From assembly GCA_951804985.1 (NCBI GenBank), contig OX638132.1:4259529-4323528 (forward strand): a DNA stretch of 64,000 nucleotides, given 5' to 3'. The notes under the pieces are model-generated. The model saw only the letters and a program-made list of their open reading frames with translations. It ran no database searches and was not told the origin of the DNA. The DNA comes from Dryomyza anilis. Lineage: Eukaryota; Arthropoda; Insecta; Diptera; Dryomyzidae. The position numbers and the translations under genes are program-made. How positions within the stretch are numbered: position 1 is the stretch's first letter; every line of letters begins with the position of its first letter. Of the stretch, positions 1-12,375 are shown in pieces.

Positions 1-450
1 CAAACAGCAGTAGGAATAGCAACAGCAGCATGTTGATTGTGCATTGCGCCTGCAAGTATGCAAACATTAATGACTTTTCTGTCTGTCTACTAGTGTTGGT
101 TTTTTTGTGTTTGCGATTTTGGCGCAATTAGCATTTTAGAAATTAGAATACGTATTGTACGCGAATGCAGCTCAAGAATGAATGAATGCTAATTAATGAG
201 GGACATGTCAACGAAGGACAATAATATACGCAAAATTATGGCACTTGGCACGCGTTGCATAAGAAGAAGACATTCACATTTATGTCGTTGGCATTGTTTT
301 GGCAGTTTTTGATACGGCGACAATGGCAAGGAAATAAAAAATAAAAAGAACAAAACGATGTATCCAAAAACAAAAATATAAATTTATGATTAACCCAAAA
401 AATTATTTATGACGCATGCATTTATTTAAATAAAATGTGAAAAATTATTT

Positions 451-1035
451 CATATTTATATAACCACACCGAAAAAGCAAATGTATTTGTTTTTACTACA
501 TTAATGAAGTGGTTTTTATATGGAATTTAACTACTTTGTTTTACTACATTTGTACTGAAAATTACTACATCTGCATTTGTTTTTACTACATAAGAAAAAT
601 TACAACATCTACTTTTATTTTTACTACATAATAATTCATATTTATATAATCACACCGAAAAAGCAAACGTATTTGTTTTAACTACATTAATGAAGTGGTT
701 TTTGTATGGAATTTAACTACTTTGTTTTACTACATTTGTACTAATAATTACAACATCTGCATTTTTTTACTACATCTGCATTTTACTTAAGATAAGTTAA
801 GATAAACTACGTCTGCATTTATTTTACTACAGTATATTTCATATTTATATAACCACACCATAAAATTCAAATGTATTTCTTTTTACTACATTAATGAAAT
901 GGTTTTGTATGGAAAAAAACTACATTATTTTACTACATTTGTACTGAAAGTAACTACATCTGCATTACGATACAATTCTATATCTGCATTTATTTTTACT
1001 ACATATTCATTTATTTTTACTACATATAAATTTAA
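451..1035. repeat. Tandem repeat, about 190-200 bp unit, three copies
   Basis: Three units start CATATTTATATAA at 451, 637 and 840. Each continues with AATGTATTT, an ACTACATTAATGAA block and repeated TTTTTACTACAT. Short ORFs inside are repeat artefacts. Confidence 0.8.
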
Positions 1036-1074
1036 TTTTCCTACATTCTGTATTTATTTAAAAATAAAAAATGT

Positions 1075-1265
1075 TATACAAAAAAAAATAAAAATACCAT
1101 ACAATTAATAATTTTTATTATTAAAATTAGTCAATAGGATAAATTATTAATCGGTAAATAGCATATTAAATTACATAAAATTATACTTCAAAATTATATA
1201 TTTTTTTTAGATTTTATGAAAATGTTTAACTTCTGTATACTGTTAAATCACCAACTGTTCTACGG
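1075..1265. mobile_element. Fragment of the CACCCAG MITE family
   Basis: It resembles the interior of the nested element at 23069-23288: GGATAAATTATTAATCGG, and a TGTATACTGTTAAATCA block near its end. A further fragment of the family lies at about 42995-43085. Termini are not clear. Confidence 0.45.
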
Positions 1266-1299
1266 GCACATCACAAGTCTCAAGTGAACCCATCACGAC

Positions 1300-1540
1300 C
1301 ATTTTCAATACCAGATAGCGTAGGTGCATAAGTAATCTAAGTTTTTAGTTTCATTAATCTAGCTCGGTTTGTTTTCCCGTTAACGTGATTTCAACAGACG
1401 GACAGACAAACGATCATCGCTAAATCAATTCAGGAGTTGATGCATATTATAAATATATAATTTTAAATGTAGGCTATGCCTACTGCTGGGTGTTACAAAT
1501 GGATAACCTATTCACTTTGGTTATCCATTTATAACACCCA
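1300..1540 (-). mobile_element. mini-me-like element, reverse orientation, with terminal hairpin
   Basis: Read on the minus strand, 1390-1465 has a TA-rich run, a core ending GATTTAGCGATGATCG and a GTCTGTCCGTCTG microsatellite. This is the (TA)n-core-(GTCY)n layout of dipteran mini-me elements. The end at 1487-1540 is a 22-bp stem (TGGGTGTTACAAATGGATAA) with a 9-base loop. Confidence 0.5.
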
Positions 1541-3125
1541 ACACCCTTTGACATTCAGTGTATAAAATAAAAATACGTGGCATACTTTTGGGCATGTCAA
1601 TAAATTTTTGCACACTCAAATTACAATGCTGTCGACGACAATATTAAATTTTGTTATCGATTCTAAACAATTAAACGACAGCAATATCGTGCTGCAAGTC
1701 ACGCCCTCCAATTTTCAATATTTCGTATGTTTGTCAGTATGTATGTCTGTCTGTCTGTTGTCGCTGCCATGCATGTCAGTCAGTATTTAGTATCTTTTAC
1801 AATGCAGCGTTGTTCTAAATGCAATTCACCGAGTTTGCATTGCAATTTGAATAGAGTTCCTTCCTTCCTTTCGTCGGTTTGTGCTACACATTAATGCGGC
1901 CGCCGCTTGCATGCGACACGCCATCGAAACGACGAAAACCTAGTCACTGAAGGGTGTCATTAAGTCAGTCGTCAGTCACACGTTGACACTACAAACTTTA
2001 ACAGTTATTGGCAGCACTGTCAACCGTGACGCTAAACTTAGTTTAATTTATATAGTTGAGCAAAAAATAAATAAAACAAATGAAATGTTTATTTTTTATT
2101 GTTTATTCGAAAAAGAATATTTGAAATATGAAACAAAATTCTCCAATATGATGTACATAGTTCTCATGAGTTTTATCTATGTGTTCATCAAAGTGATGAA
2201 TTTTAGTTTTTGCCTAAACTTCGTCAAATGTAAGAACACTTTTCATAACATTAGTATTTTGTAGTCATCAATGTTTCGAACTGTTCTTCAATACAATGAA
2301 GCATGGTTTGAAAAACGAAATTCATCAATATGATGAACACTTATTTTTTTTGTCTTATTTCTATTTGTTAGAATTGACTTTAAATAGCATTTTAAAATTT
2401 ATTCTTAATGACATAAGTTTCCTCAGTTACGCACAATTATAAAAATGCGAAAATCCTTAAGCAAATCCACACTTTCAAAAACTTTCAACTAAACAACACC
2501 TGCTGCTGCTGTTGCCCTACTTTGTGGGATATTTTCAATAAATAAATAAAAAGGTATGTAGAATGGGTGGTTGGGTTGTTTTGTAAATTTCCCAGTTTTC
2601 CCATTGCGCTTGACTTACATAATATTACTTTAATCTTTTAATTGCTGTGATTTGCGCCGACTGTGCCATGCGGTGTCGTGTAAGTGACGGCAAATAAACA
2701 AAGTTATTTAATCCAAACTTTTAATGAAGCAATTATTGAGTGCGAAGTGAAAATGTAGAAGAAAAAGAAGCAAAATACTTTAGCCGGAATTTTACAGTAG
2801 TTGCCACGGGTTTTGGCATTGTTGAGGTTTTTTTTTTTTTGTTAAATAGATTTTTTATTTTAATACTGTGCAATTGTAATTACTTGACGTGCAAAAATTA
2901 AGTCAAATTAAACTTGCATGTTCACATAAATATCTGGTAAAAATACAATCAAATTGATTAAAATTGCAAATTAAGTATTCCGGAGAAAAACAAAAAGACA
3001 AAGCTATTAAACAAGACATACGGTCAAAATGTTAAGAATTTCGTTTTTTAGCCACTCTATTGAAAAACTATTCATAATATTAATGACTACAATATATTAA
3101 AAATTTTAATAAACCATAATGAACA

Positions 3126-3405
3126 TTTTTTGTGGTGAGTTTGGTGTGGTGAGTTTGGGTGTGGTGAGTTTGGGTGTGGTGAGTTTGGGTGTGGTGAGTT
3201 TGGGTGTGGTGAGTTTGGGTGTGGTGAGTTTAAGTGTGGTGAGTATGGTGTGGTGAATTTGGTGTGGTGAGTTTGATGTGGTGAGTTTATTGTGGTGAGT
3301 TTATTGTGGTGAGTTTATTGTGGTGAGTTTATTGTGGTGGGTCTAGTGTGGTGATTTTGGTTGTGGTGAGTTTGATGTGGTGAGTTTGGGTGTGGTGAGT
3401 TACAT
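3126..3405 (+). repeat. GTGGTGAGTTTGG minisatellite, locus 1
   Basis: About twenty tandem units of TGTGGTGAGTTTGGG or shorter variants. Related arrays occur at 11970-12375 and 31955-32380. Each unit contains GGTGAGT, a perfect 5' splice-site-like heptamer on the plus strand. Confidence 0.85.
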
Positions 3406-3634
3406 CGATATTAAATTTATAAATTCAGCCAAAAAAAAAAATTAAAATTTAAAAATTTTTGAAAACAGAGATCTGTTGCGTAAACCAACCAGTTTGGTTA
3501 TCTCAACTGTCAAATCGGTTCTAAAACTCAATAAAATAAATATTCATATTTAATTTATTTTTGGAAAATAGATTTAATAAAATTTTCACAATGCCCATCC
3601 AGTATATAATCCCTACGAAACATGATTCATTTTT

Positions 3635-4256
3635 ATACCCTACACTAAGAGTGAAAGGGTATATTCAGTTTGGTACGCCGTTTGTAACACCCAGAAGGAA
3701 GCATCTCTGGTATGGAAAAGTATATATATTATTGATCAGCATGATCTCCTGAGTCGATTTAGCGATGTCCGTCTGTATGTCTGTCTGTGTGTTGAAATCC
3801 CTACTACTTAAAAAATTGAAGAGTAAGATGAATGAAACTGATAACTTAGATTACTTATATACCTACGCTGTATGTGCGAAAAAATTGATCGGCTTGATCG
3901 GTTCATTGTGACCAGTGATCTGATCATTTATATTCCAATAACTCATATAAAATTTACATCTACAGCTCAATTTTACAGTTTACGTGCTTAGGTAAACTTT
4001 TTTGGTCAAATTTATATTGACTTCATACACAAATACATGAAGATAATGTTTTCCCGCGAAACGACTTGTGGTTCCCAAAAAAAAATCGAAATTCGGTACA
4101 CCTACCCATTTGTAAATATGGGTATCAAATGAATGGAAATTCTTTAGCGATTGAAAGTTCGTAGTTATTTTCAGGATTCGTATTCCCTGGTGACCTATAC
4201 CACTTTGAATGGTAACCACACATATGTGTCGGGTATGTATAGACCGACTATAATTT
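3635..4256 (+). mobile_element. mini-me-like element, near full length
   Basis: It starts TTATACCCTACACTAAGAG and ends near GGGTATGTATAGACCGACTA. Internally it has TTTGTAACACCCAGAAGG, a TATATATAT run, TTGATCAGCATGATC and a GTCCGTCTGTATGTCTGTCT microsatellite. The same order is seen at 50020-50736, so these are two copies of one family. Confidence 0.65.
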
Positions 4257-5607
4257 TGATAATCCTAACTATCATAAAAAAACCTACTTTAAAATTTCCC
4301 ATGTGATCAAACCTTCACAACTGTTTTTTTTTTGTTGTATCAAGCAAGTAAAATATATTAAAAAAAATTTAAACGTGACCGAGTTTTAATTTTAACTCTT
4401 GTCGAACATAATCAACCAAATCTACTACAATGTGCCACATATGTACTTTGAGAGTAGAACTTTTACAAACTATGCCGCCGTCATTCTTTTCACCCTTTTT
4501 TTTATTATTGGCGGCTCACATTTAAATGGCAGCCACCACAAAGGAGCTTCTGCCTGTTTCCGCCTGAGGTCGCCCTATACTTCCCCCCTTCGACAGCACA
4601 ACATATTCTGCGACTTTACACTTCCTTTTTGTGAACAGAAAGCGTGAAAATACTTTTATTGGCTTCGTGTACAAAATTTTAAGTTATTTGAGTGAGTGTG
4701 CGCCGAAATTGTCATTTAATGGTTATGGCGCGAATTTCATTCGCCCACGTTATTCGCTACATAGTGCTGTGTGTGTTGGCAGTACGAAAATGGATATGGT
4801 TTCGTTTACAATATATCAATTTCCGGTATTTCCTTTAGAAAGGATTTCGTTTCATTGTTTGTCTTGTTGTGTGGTGAGGGGTACAAATTTGACGGGCACG
4901 TTTTGTATTGTTGCGCACTAATGGATTGAATATGTGTCACAATATATTAATTTTAGAAAAACGTTATTTACATTTAAATATTTTTGATTAGATATTTATA
5001 TGATCATCTTAATTATGTTTAACATAACTTTAATGATTTTTCTATTCTCCGAGAACCGATTCGAGTAAAATTAAGTTCGACTGAAAAAGCATTGAACATA
5101 TTTACGAAATTATATTAGCTGACAAATATTGAAACAATCAGCGCACAGTATAAATATGTTAAATGCTTTTAAAGTAAAGTCATTCATTTCACTTTGAACT
5201 TGGTTAAGATTACAAACCAAAGACGAAGACGACGACAAAATTGTCCGACATGGCCTTGTCAAAGTTGGATTTGGTAGGGAACGTACATGAACAGTATATA
5301 TATAAAAAAAAAACTATATATCAACATCAGTGTAGATCAGAGCACAAAAAAAACGCACAGAAAAGAAACCAAATGAAAATCACAGACCAAAATAAAATAA
5401 GTTCTGACATGGAAGATGCTGGTAAAGTTGAATTCAGACATATTTGAGAGTGGAGCTTAAGCAGGGCAGCACTCTGACCATTAGCAGTGTTGTAAAACCG
5501 ATGAGAAATAAACTACGTTGTAGGGTAGAGAGTGTCAGTTCTGCACATTATTCAACTTAAAAAGATTTCTTTATTATATAGAGAAGTTTGAAACATCGTT
5601 ATTGTTA

Positions 5608-7310
5608 AATATTGCACACAGAAAAATACTCTTTTGGCGTGAGGTTGGAAGAACGAAAATGTTAGTTGCTAACTTCATTCGGTTAAATCGAATTGTCTAC
5701 TAATTTGTTTGCGGAACTGTCATATTGGGTTGGTGCTGCAAATATTAGCCTATACACACTTCCAATGGTTCTAAATCTGTACTAAATTGTTCTAAAACAG
5801 TTCGAAATTGGTTGTAGTACAAACTACACCTCTTTAGATTTTGACAACAACCGACTAAGCGGTTGAGAGAACCGAATAAGTTGGTTGGGCGAAGAGTTGA
5901 TTGGTTTTAAACATAAAATTATAAAGGCGAAATTTGGAAAATGTAGAGTTTAGAGTGATTTATTTTGATATCTTATATCAAATAAGTATTAGTAAAATAA
6001 AACTATAATTTAATTATGTAGCAAATAAGGTTTATCATGCATGTTTCAATTTCCGAACCAAATCGTATTAAAATACAGAATTCGATTATTTAAAATCCAA
6101 AGTAAAATCAATACAGTCAAATTCAATTGATTCATGTGTAGTCAAACGAATTCAATTCAATGTTTGTTATAAAATATTTGAATTTCATTCTAAAGTGAAT
6201 TTTAAAAGTTTTTTTAATATTTGACTTATTGTGCCAGTCTCCTCTATCAATGTCGACCAATATAGTGACTGCAGTCATGATAGAAAATTTCAAATCTAAA
6301 AACTGTACCAGAGCCGAGATAAAAAAAATAAATAAAATGAACTATGACGTAAAGAGAGTGCGAGGAATTAGTTGAGAGTATTGAGGAAAGATACTACGTT
6401 GTCTGTAAACCGGACAAGTGCAAAAATATTTAAACAACACTTGATGTGTTGGTGATAGAGTTGAATAACAACAAAAACATTCACACTTGCGGTGACCACA
6501 TGTACAAAAGTGTTTTTGACAGCATAAAATAATAAAAATAAGACAATTAAATCAAGTTTTATTACAATTTAGAACTGGACAGATATTGTGTTGTGGAAAA
6601 GAACACAAATTAGAGTAGACTTTGAGTAGCACATTTAGTAATGCAAACCAACCCGCATAGAATACATATTTATTTGTTTTCAAGTAATTTTGTTATTGTT
6701 TTTAAATATCTTTATGATTTAATTTTTGTAATTGCATCTATATGTCAGTTATTGAATATATAGACAAAATCTAAGCACATCCAATAACTAGCTAAACTAC
6801 AAAAATCGAAATCGAAAAGCATTTCATTAGAAAACTCATATCCAAAACCGAAAACAAAAATTCAAGTTTGTATCAACTTAAAATTCAATTTTTCGCTAAC
6901 ATTTCATTTTTTTTTTTACTAAATATTCAATTTATCACTTAAAAATCAAATTTTCTCTAAAAATTCATTTTTTTTTAACTATATACAGAATAGAGATTTG
7001 TTGCGCCAACCAACTCTTTGCCCAACCAACTTATTCGGTTCTCTCAACCGCTTAGTCGATTGTTATTGTCAAAATGAAAAGTGTTGTAGTTTGTACTGCA
7101 ACCAATTTCGAACTATTTTAGAACAATTTAGTACAGATTTGGAACCATTAGGAGTGTTTATAGACTAATATTTCAAGTGTATAGGCTAAAATGGCAGTTC
7201 CGCCAGCAAATTTGTAAACCATTCGATTTAATGAAGTTAGTTGGTACAACTAACTTTTTCATTCTTTCAACCCTTATGCCAAAAGAGGATTCTGTGTGTA
7301 TGCAATATCG
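5608..7310. mobile_element. Long inverted-repeat DNA element (about 290-bp arms)
   Basis: The left arm 5608-5900 and right arm 6990-7310 are inverted copies. They run from CACACAGA/TCTGTGTG termini through CTCTTTTGGC to AACCGAATAAGTTGGTTGG. The 1.1-kb interior has no recognisable transposase. Single-arm relatives occur at 8833-9113 and 24195-24455, with short pieces near 3468, 14730 and 28215. Confidence 0.7.
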
Positions 7311-7600
7311 AAATCACAACCGTTATTTATTGCATCTTACATAATATAACAAGAAAAATCGAAAATACAACATTGAGTGTGTCTAAATGTATGGACACAG
7401 ACACGGAATCATGAGCTTCCACTAAAAAATAAAAATAAAAATTTGCAAAAGAATTTCGGCACGCAATTCAGAGTGCTGACTGAGTAGATCAAAAACAACA
7501 CGTAATGCATGTATTTGAAAAGCAGTAAAATAGGGTATTTTTAGAAAAAAAATATATTTAGTGAATTAAATACAATGTTTCGATTACAAGCGACAACTAA

Positions 7601-7778
7601 AGCTCGAATCACACGATTGAAGAAACAGTCAACTTTTGGATCAATTTTCAAAACAATTTAAATATCAATCGTGTGATTGCCTAATTTTCCATACAAAAAT
7701 TGGGCAATCACACGATTGATATTAAAAATATTTGAAAATTGATTCAAAAATTGACTATTCGATCGTGTGATTCGAGCT
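7601..7778. mobile_element. 178-bp double-palindrome MITE with TAA duplication
   Basis: The ends AGCTCGAATCACACGAT and ATCGTGTGATTCGAGCT are inverted repeats flanked by TAA at 7598-7600 and 7779-7781. A second inverted repeat lies inside (ATCAATCGTGTGATTG ... CAATCACACGATTGAT). TWA duplications are typical of PIF/Harbinger-type MITEs. Confidence 0.8.
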
Positions 7779-8464
7779 TAAGGAGCAACAATAAATATAA
7801 TGAAGACTTTCTACAAGGTAATCTAAAGGAAAATAAAAAAAAATCTAGTCAACATTTGTGAAAGTCTCAAAGCAGTTGAAAATAATATAGACTAAGGCGA
7901 ATTTAAAAGCTGGCTATTTACATTTCTAAAAGTGCGACACGGAGTGAAATAAACATCTAAAACTGGAGAGGAATTCGACTCGAATGAAAAATACCAAAAT
8001 TTCACTAATATCAATAAAATGCTAATCAAATTCAAGAATTTATTATCTGAATATTAAGAAAGCAAATTAATTAGTTCTCAAAAAAAAAAACAAAATTTAT
8101 TCTTCTGGATTTTGAGAAGTTAATTTATTGACTATTAAAAACCAAAAAGAACACGCAAAATTCTTGCTGTATTTTTTGTTTTAGCACAGCTCTTGCTTTG
8201 TCTTTGGAAAATTCGCTGACCTGCTTTGTTTTGCGAAGGCCGTCTGTCATCGCCATCTGTTTGTTAGTGTGCCTGTCATTCGATATGTTGAAAGTAACTA
8301 AGAGCAATTATTCTAGATATACAGAGATTATATTCTTAGACTAAATTGGATGACAGCAAACAGACAGATGATTATCTAATGATTTCCGATTTTACCATAT
8401 ACAGGTTATCGCATCGAATGAAACACAAGAATTTAGTTTAGTCTTCAAATTTACACAAACCCGG

Positions 8465-8780
8465 AAACATAGTTTGTTTGCCAGAAGTTTTTGGAGAATT
8501 GAAGAAAACCAACCGCCGAAGACGAGTCATTCTCCACCATGACAATGCAAGCTTGAACACATCGGTTCAAACAAAAAAAGTTTTTTAACAATCAAAACTT
8601 GTAATTGATGGGTAATCCGCCTTAAATGAACTGACTTGACACCCAATCACTTTTTTTGCACCCGAAAAGCAAAAATACATTCCGAGGACAACGTTTTTCG
8701 ACTCCTAAAGTAGCTGTTGAAGCTTTCTCTGAAACAGCTCGATTTGTAGTTACCTACTACAGAGTGGCAAAAGTGCTACA
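8465..8780 (+). pseudogene. Dead mariner transposase fragment
   Basis: Frame pieces read CLPEVFGELKKTNR, RRRVILHHDNASLNTS and, after frameshifts, KNTFRGQRFSTPKVAVEAF. These are hallmark blocks of the C-terminal half of mariner transposases, with HDN as the second catalytic region. The YSPDLAPND block is destroyed and stops interrupt the frame. No termini were found, so it is a fragment. Confidence 0.75.
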
Positions 8781-8832
8781 AAAATTGATTCTTCATTAAA
8801 AATATAAAAAAAACTAATAATAAAGCCACATA

Positions 8833-9113
8833 GTGAATATAGATTTGTTGCACCATCCAACTTGTCCGGTTCTCTCAAACGTTTAGTCGGTTCTTATAGT
8901 CAAAACTAAAAGAGATGCAGATTAAACTACAACAGTTTGAGAACAATTTGGAGTGTGTATTGACTAATATTTCAAGTGCCAACCGAGTGGAGTGCTGCCA
9001 TTAAGTAGAAAATCCCATTATGTAGAAAATTCGTTTTAGCGTAAAGAATTCGGTTGTTACAACTAACTTTTTGTTTATCCAACCTCATGCCAAAAGTGGA
9101 TTTTTCTGTGCAA
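8833..9113. mobile_element. Single-arm copy of the long inverted-repeat element
   Basis: It runs from AATATAGATTTGTTGCACC through TCCGGTTCTCTCAAACG and GTCGGTTCTTATAGTC to ATGCCAAAAGTGGATTTTTC. It is collinear with the right arm at 6990-7310 but without a partner arm. Confidence 0.6.
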
Positions 9114-9230
9114 AACTGTGTTGTTCTACATTATGATCAGCAAATATAAAATCATTATTAGATAAATTCAATATTTCCATATATTTATTATATTTTTAAA
9201 TACTATTTAAATGCTTTCCGCTATTTTCTG

Positions 9231-9284
9231 CTATATAGTACATATAGTACATATAGTACAATATAGTACACATATAGTACAATC
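9231..9284. repeat. ATATAGTAC short tandem repeat
   Basis: Five units of about 10-13 bp, (C)ATATAGTACA, in AT-rich intron sequence. Confidence 0.7.
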
Positions 9285-10377
9285 AATAGTTCCAAAGGCT
9301 AAACTAGATATATTAAAAACTGAGTACCAACATATGAAAAATCACATTTTTAGGACTTTTTGAAAGTAATATTGTTTCTGCACGAAAACTCTGTTATTAT
9401 TAGATCCTGCATATTAAGGTGCAACAAAAATAACAACTTTCGTGCACTTTTGGCATAACGTAAGCAGACTTAAAACAAAATTCGACTGAAAATAAAGAAG
9501 AGCAGAACAGCTCTTTAGGCACACACCAGCAGTCGACTGACTGCACAGCATGCAAATGTGATGCCAATCACAACAGCTGTTGCCGAGTTGCAGCACACGT
9601 TGCCAGCGGGAGTAGCAGCACAATGCGAAAATCATTGCATACTTTTAGGCACAATAAATGCAAGAGTCGAACAGACAGGCTGGCAGGCTGAAAGCAGGAC
9701 AAAGAATTACAATTGCTGAGTAGGCAAGGCCCACACACACACACAACGTGGCCAATAAAAAATTCTATTGATTTTCGATTTGCTACACTCTGCTGCAACA
9801 TAAATGCTGGCAACAATAGTGATGTGTTGCCAATACAAAAGCACAACAATAACAAGAACAACCACTTCTATTCGACATGTAAAACCGAAAACCTATTTAA
9901 AAACAATGCAAATCAAATACATACTAAAATATATATGAGAAAACAGCACAAAAAAAAAATACTTTTAAAGCATTGAAAAGCAATTTTGCGGCTAATAAAT
10001 CCGATTTCCGTTGGCCATAAATAGCACTTTGCTGCAGTGGCAGCAAAAATGGCAGCAAAAGGGCATCAGAGAGTTGATGCAAATGGAGCAAACGTTTTCA
10101 GCTAAAGGCAACAGGCCGTGAATTCGGTTTAAATAGAGTGTCATTTACAAGTGCACTGTTGAGACCATGAATACGACCGTTTGTAGCGAGAAAGTGGCAA
10201 ATGTGAGATTGACTGAAAGGGAGAAGGGGTGAGAAAGAGAACAAACTGCATTCGACGCAGTCATGAGGGATCCGTACAACAAAACAAGTATTGTTTGGCA
10301 TAAAATTGAAAATTTGTTCATATTTATTGAGTAACTATAGAATGTTATTTATATATAAAAGAAATGCTTTAGCTTAC

Positions 10378-10488
10378 CTGTACATCGAAGTTTGGTGGTG
10401 GCTGCTGCTGTTGTTGTTGCTGTTGCAGCAAATTTGCCGGAGATTCGAGTTGATTTGGGCCCTGACCCTGGTGATTCATCATGGGGCT
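10378..10488 (-). CDS. pum: Pumilio, seventh coding exon in window (residues 596-632)
   Basis: This 37-codon exon reads SPMMNHQGQGPNQLESPANL, then L, eight Gln, and PPPNFDVQ. The acceptor is TTTTCTAG above 10488 and the donor GTAAGC starts at 10377. Both ends are phase 0. The assignment rests on splice sites, phase, composition and adjacency to exon 6; the sequence itself is less diagnostic than the other exons. An alternative AG two bases later would break the frame and is not favoured. Further exons, including the Puf repeats, must lie beyond position 1. Confidence 0.82.
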
Positions 10489-10705
10489 CTAGAAAATTAT
10501 AGAAAATTATTATAATGAATTATAGAAATTTTATGCATATTATAACCCACAAAAAAAGTTTAAATGTAAATAATATTTCTTAAATTTCCTAGCAAACCAC
10601 GGAGCGAAATAAAGATATAATTTGTAATACTAGTTTTTAACCGTTATGTCGCGACCCCTAAGGCGTGTTTAACCAAATTTAATTTCCAAATATGAATGCA
10701 CTAAC

Positions 10706-10955
10706 CTGTGCCATTTGCATGCCACCGACGCCGTTCATGACCGGCTGTTGAAGCTGATTCATCTGTGTCATCTGGTGATGCTGATACGAATTCATGTGTG
10801 GCGGCCCCTGTTGATTCTGATGCTGCTCCATGGAGTTGAGCATGTGGTTGAAATGATGCTGCTGGAAGCCGACATGTTGTGAGGGATCGAGCAAAGTGGG
10901 TGGACGTGGCAGAGATTCTTCGGCTGGCGAGGGTTGACGTGAGCCAGGAGTGCGA
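10706..10955 (-). CDS. pum: Pumilio, sixth coding exon (residues 512-595)
   Basis: After the split Asn codon the exon reads RTPGSRQPSPAEESLPRPPT, then LLDP, a near-invariant Pumilio block. It then diverges into His/Gln/Met-rich sequence (NHMLNSMEQHQNQQG and similar). The acceptor is TTTTCCAG above 10955; the donor is GTTAGT starting at 10705. It ends in phase 0 with MAQ. The RTPGSRQPSPAEESLP motif contains SP sites and is a good ortholog anchor. A 6.6-kb intron lies upstream in transcription. Confidence 0.95.
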
Positions 10956-11969
10956 CTGGAAAAAAATACGAATATAAATAAATAATTCTGAAAATTAAAA
11001 AGATTTAATATAGAGCACCAATTCAAAATACAATTTGAAACAAAAATTATAGGGATAAAATTCGTTAAAATATTTGGTCTGCAAATCTATAAAACGCACT
11101 GAAGCAAAACAGTTGAAAAATGAATAAATATATCAACAGTTGAAAAGCGTCTGTAATGTAGCCACAGTCGATGAGTCACAGCAGTTGATAGGTAATACTA
11201 GTGCATACATCAACCCATCCAGTACTAAAAAAAGTTTTGTAAAAGCTGTCATGCTTTTACGTACTAAGAACAGTCACGCTTTCAACCCGATAATGGTGCA
11301 TGTCGTAGCTAACATCAAACGGCAGGTTGTATTGAATGTCAAACTGTGTAAGAGCAGTGTTACCACATTAAATTAACGTTTAATAGATTGTTGAATCATT
11401 ACAATTTAAACATTTGTAAAATCAAAACATTTCTTCTTTAATGTATTATAAAACTAAATATTTTATAAATAAAAAACCACTACAAACGACTTAAAATTGT
11501 CAAACTCTGCAAACATTTGGTATGGCGCATTTTATGCCGGATCCAATATAATATATTTATTATAGCAATATTATTGCTTTGGAGATACTTTGTATTGTTT
11601 AGGATGAAAAATTCTTAAATTATTAAGACATTTTTTCGATATTAATGCAAAATATCGCCAAAACCCGTCAACACGATGTAAATATGATTAATCAAAATTA
11701 CTTCTAGGTAAAAATATTATTCAAAATTGTATATAAAAATATTAAAACGAGTACGTACTACTATCATTTTTTGTACTGGTTATAACATGGTGTTGAATTA
11801 CTACGCATTTTATATATTAGTTTCTAAAAAATATAAAAGATCATTAAAATATGGTGTTTTTTTAATGTTCTAAAACTCTTTGGTGAGAATTTTAATGAAT
11901 TTTGATTTTTTCAGTTATATTTAATTTGTATGTGCTGATTATTATTTGGATAGTTTAAATGGTAGTTTC

Positions 11970-12375
11970 AATTTGGTGACTTGTAGTGTGATGAAATTTG
12001 GTGTGGTGAGTTTGGGTGTGAGAAGTTTGGTGTGGTAAGATTGGGTTTGGTGAGTACGGGTATGATGTATTCGGGAATAGTTAGTTTGTGTATGGTGAAT
12101 TTGGGTTTGGTGAACTTAAGAATGGTATGGTGGGTTTTGGTATGGTGATTCCGGATATGGTGAGTTCGGGTATAGTGAGTATTTTAGTATGGCGAGTGTT
12201 TTGCTGTGGTGTGTATTTTGTTATGGTGGCTCTTTGGGTGAGGTGGTTATGGTGAGTATTTTGGAATGGTGAGTATTTTGGTATTGAGATTTTGGTGTGG
12301 TGAGTATTTCAGTCTGGTGAGTATTTTGGTATTGTGAGTTTAGGTACGATGGGTTCAAGTATGGTGAATTTTAGT
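11970..12375 (+). repeat. Degenerate GGTGAGT minisatellite, locus 2
   Basis: Decayed units such as TGTGGTGAGTTTGGG, GGTATGGTGAGT and GGTGAGTATTTTGG repeat every 13-18 bp. It is an older relative of the arrays at 3126 and 31955. Confidence 0.7.

Larger units (their letters stand above)
1..10377 (-). other. pum intron downstream of exon 7 (incomplete)
   Basis: This is the start of the intron after the GTAAGC donor at 10377, continuing beyond the window. Repeats within it are listed separately. I see nothing supportable in 1-450, 1541-3125 (except a GC-richer patch at 1880-1990), 4260-5605, 7310-7600, 7780-8465 and 9290-10377. A minus-strand AG near 53 followed by an open frame was considered as a next exon but does not fit the phase. 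Confidence 0.7.

Noticed and set aside
1..52. Minus-strand AG near 53 followed by an open frame reading AMHNQHAAVAIPT, a possible next pum exon
   Set aside because: The acceptor has a poor pyrimidine tract and the attractive frame does not match the phase-0 end of exon 7; the in-phase frame is an implausible Leu/Phe run.
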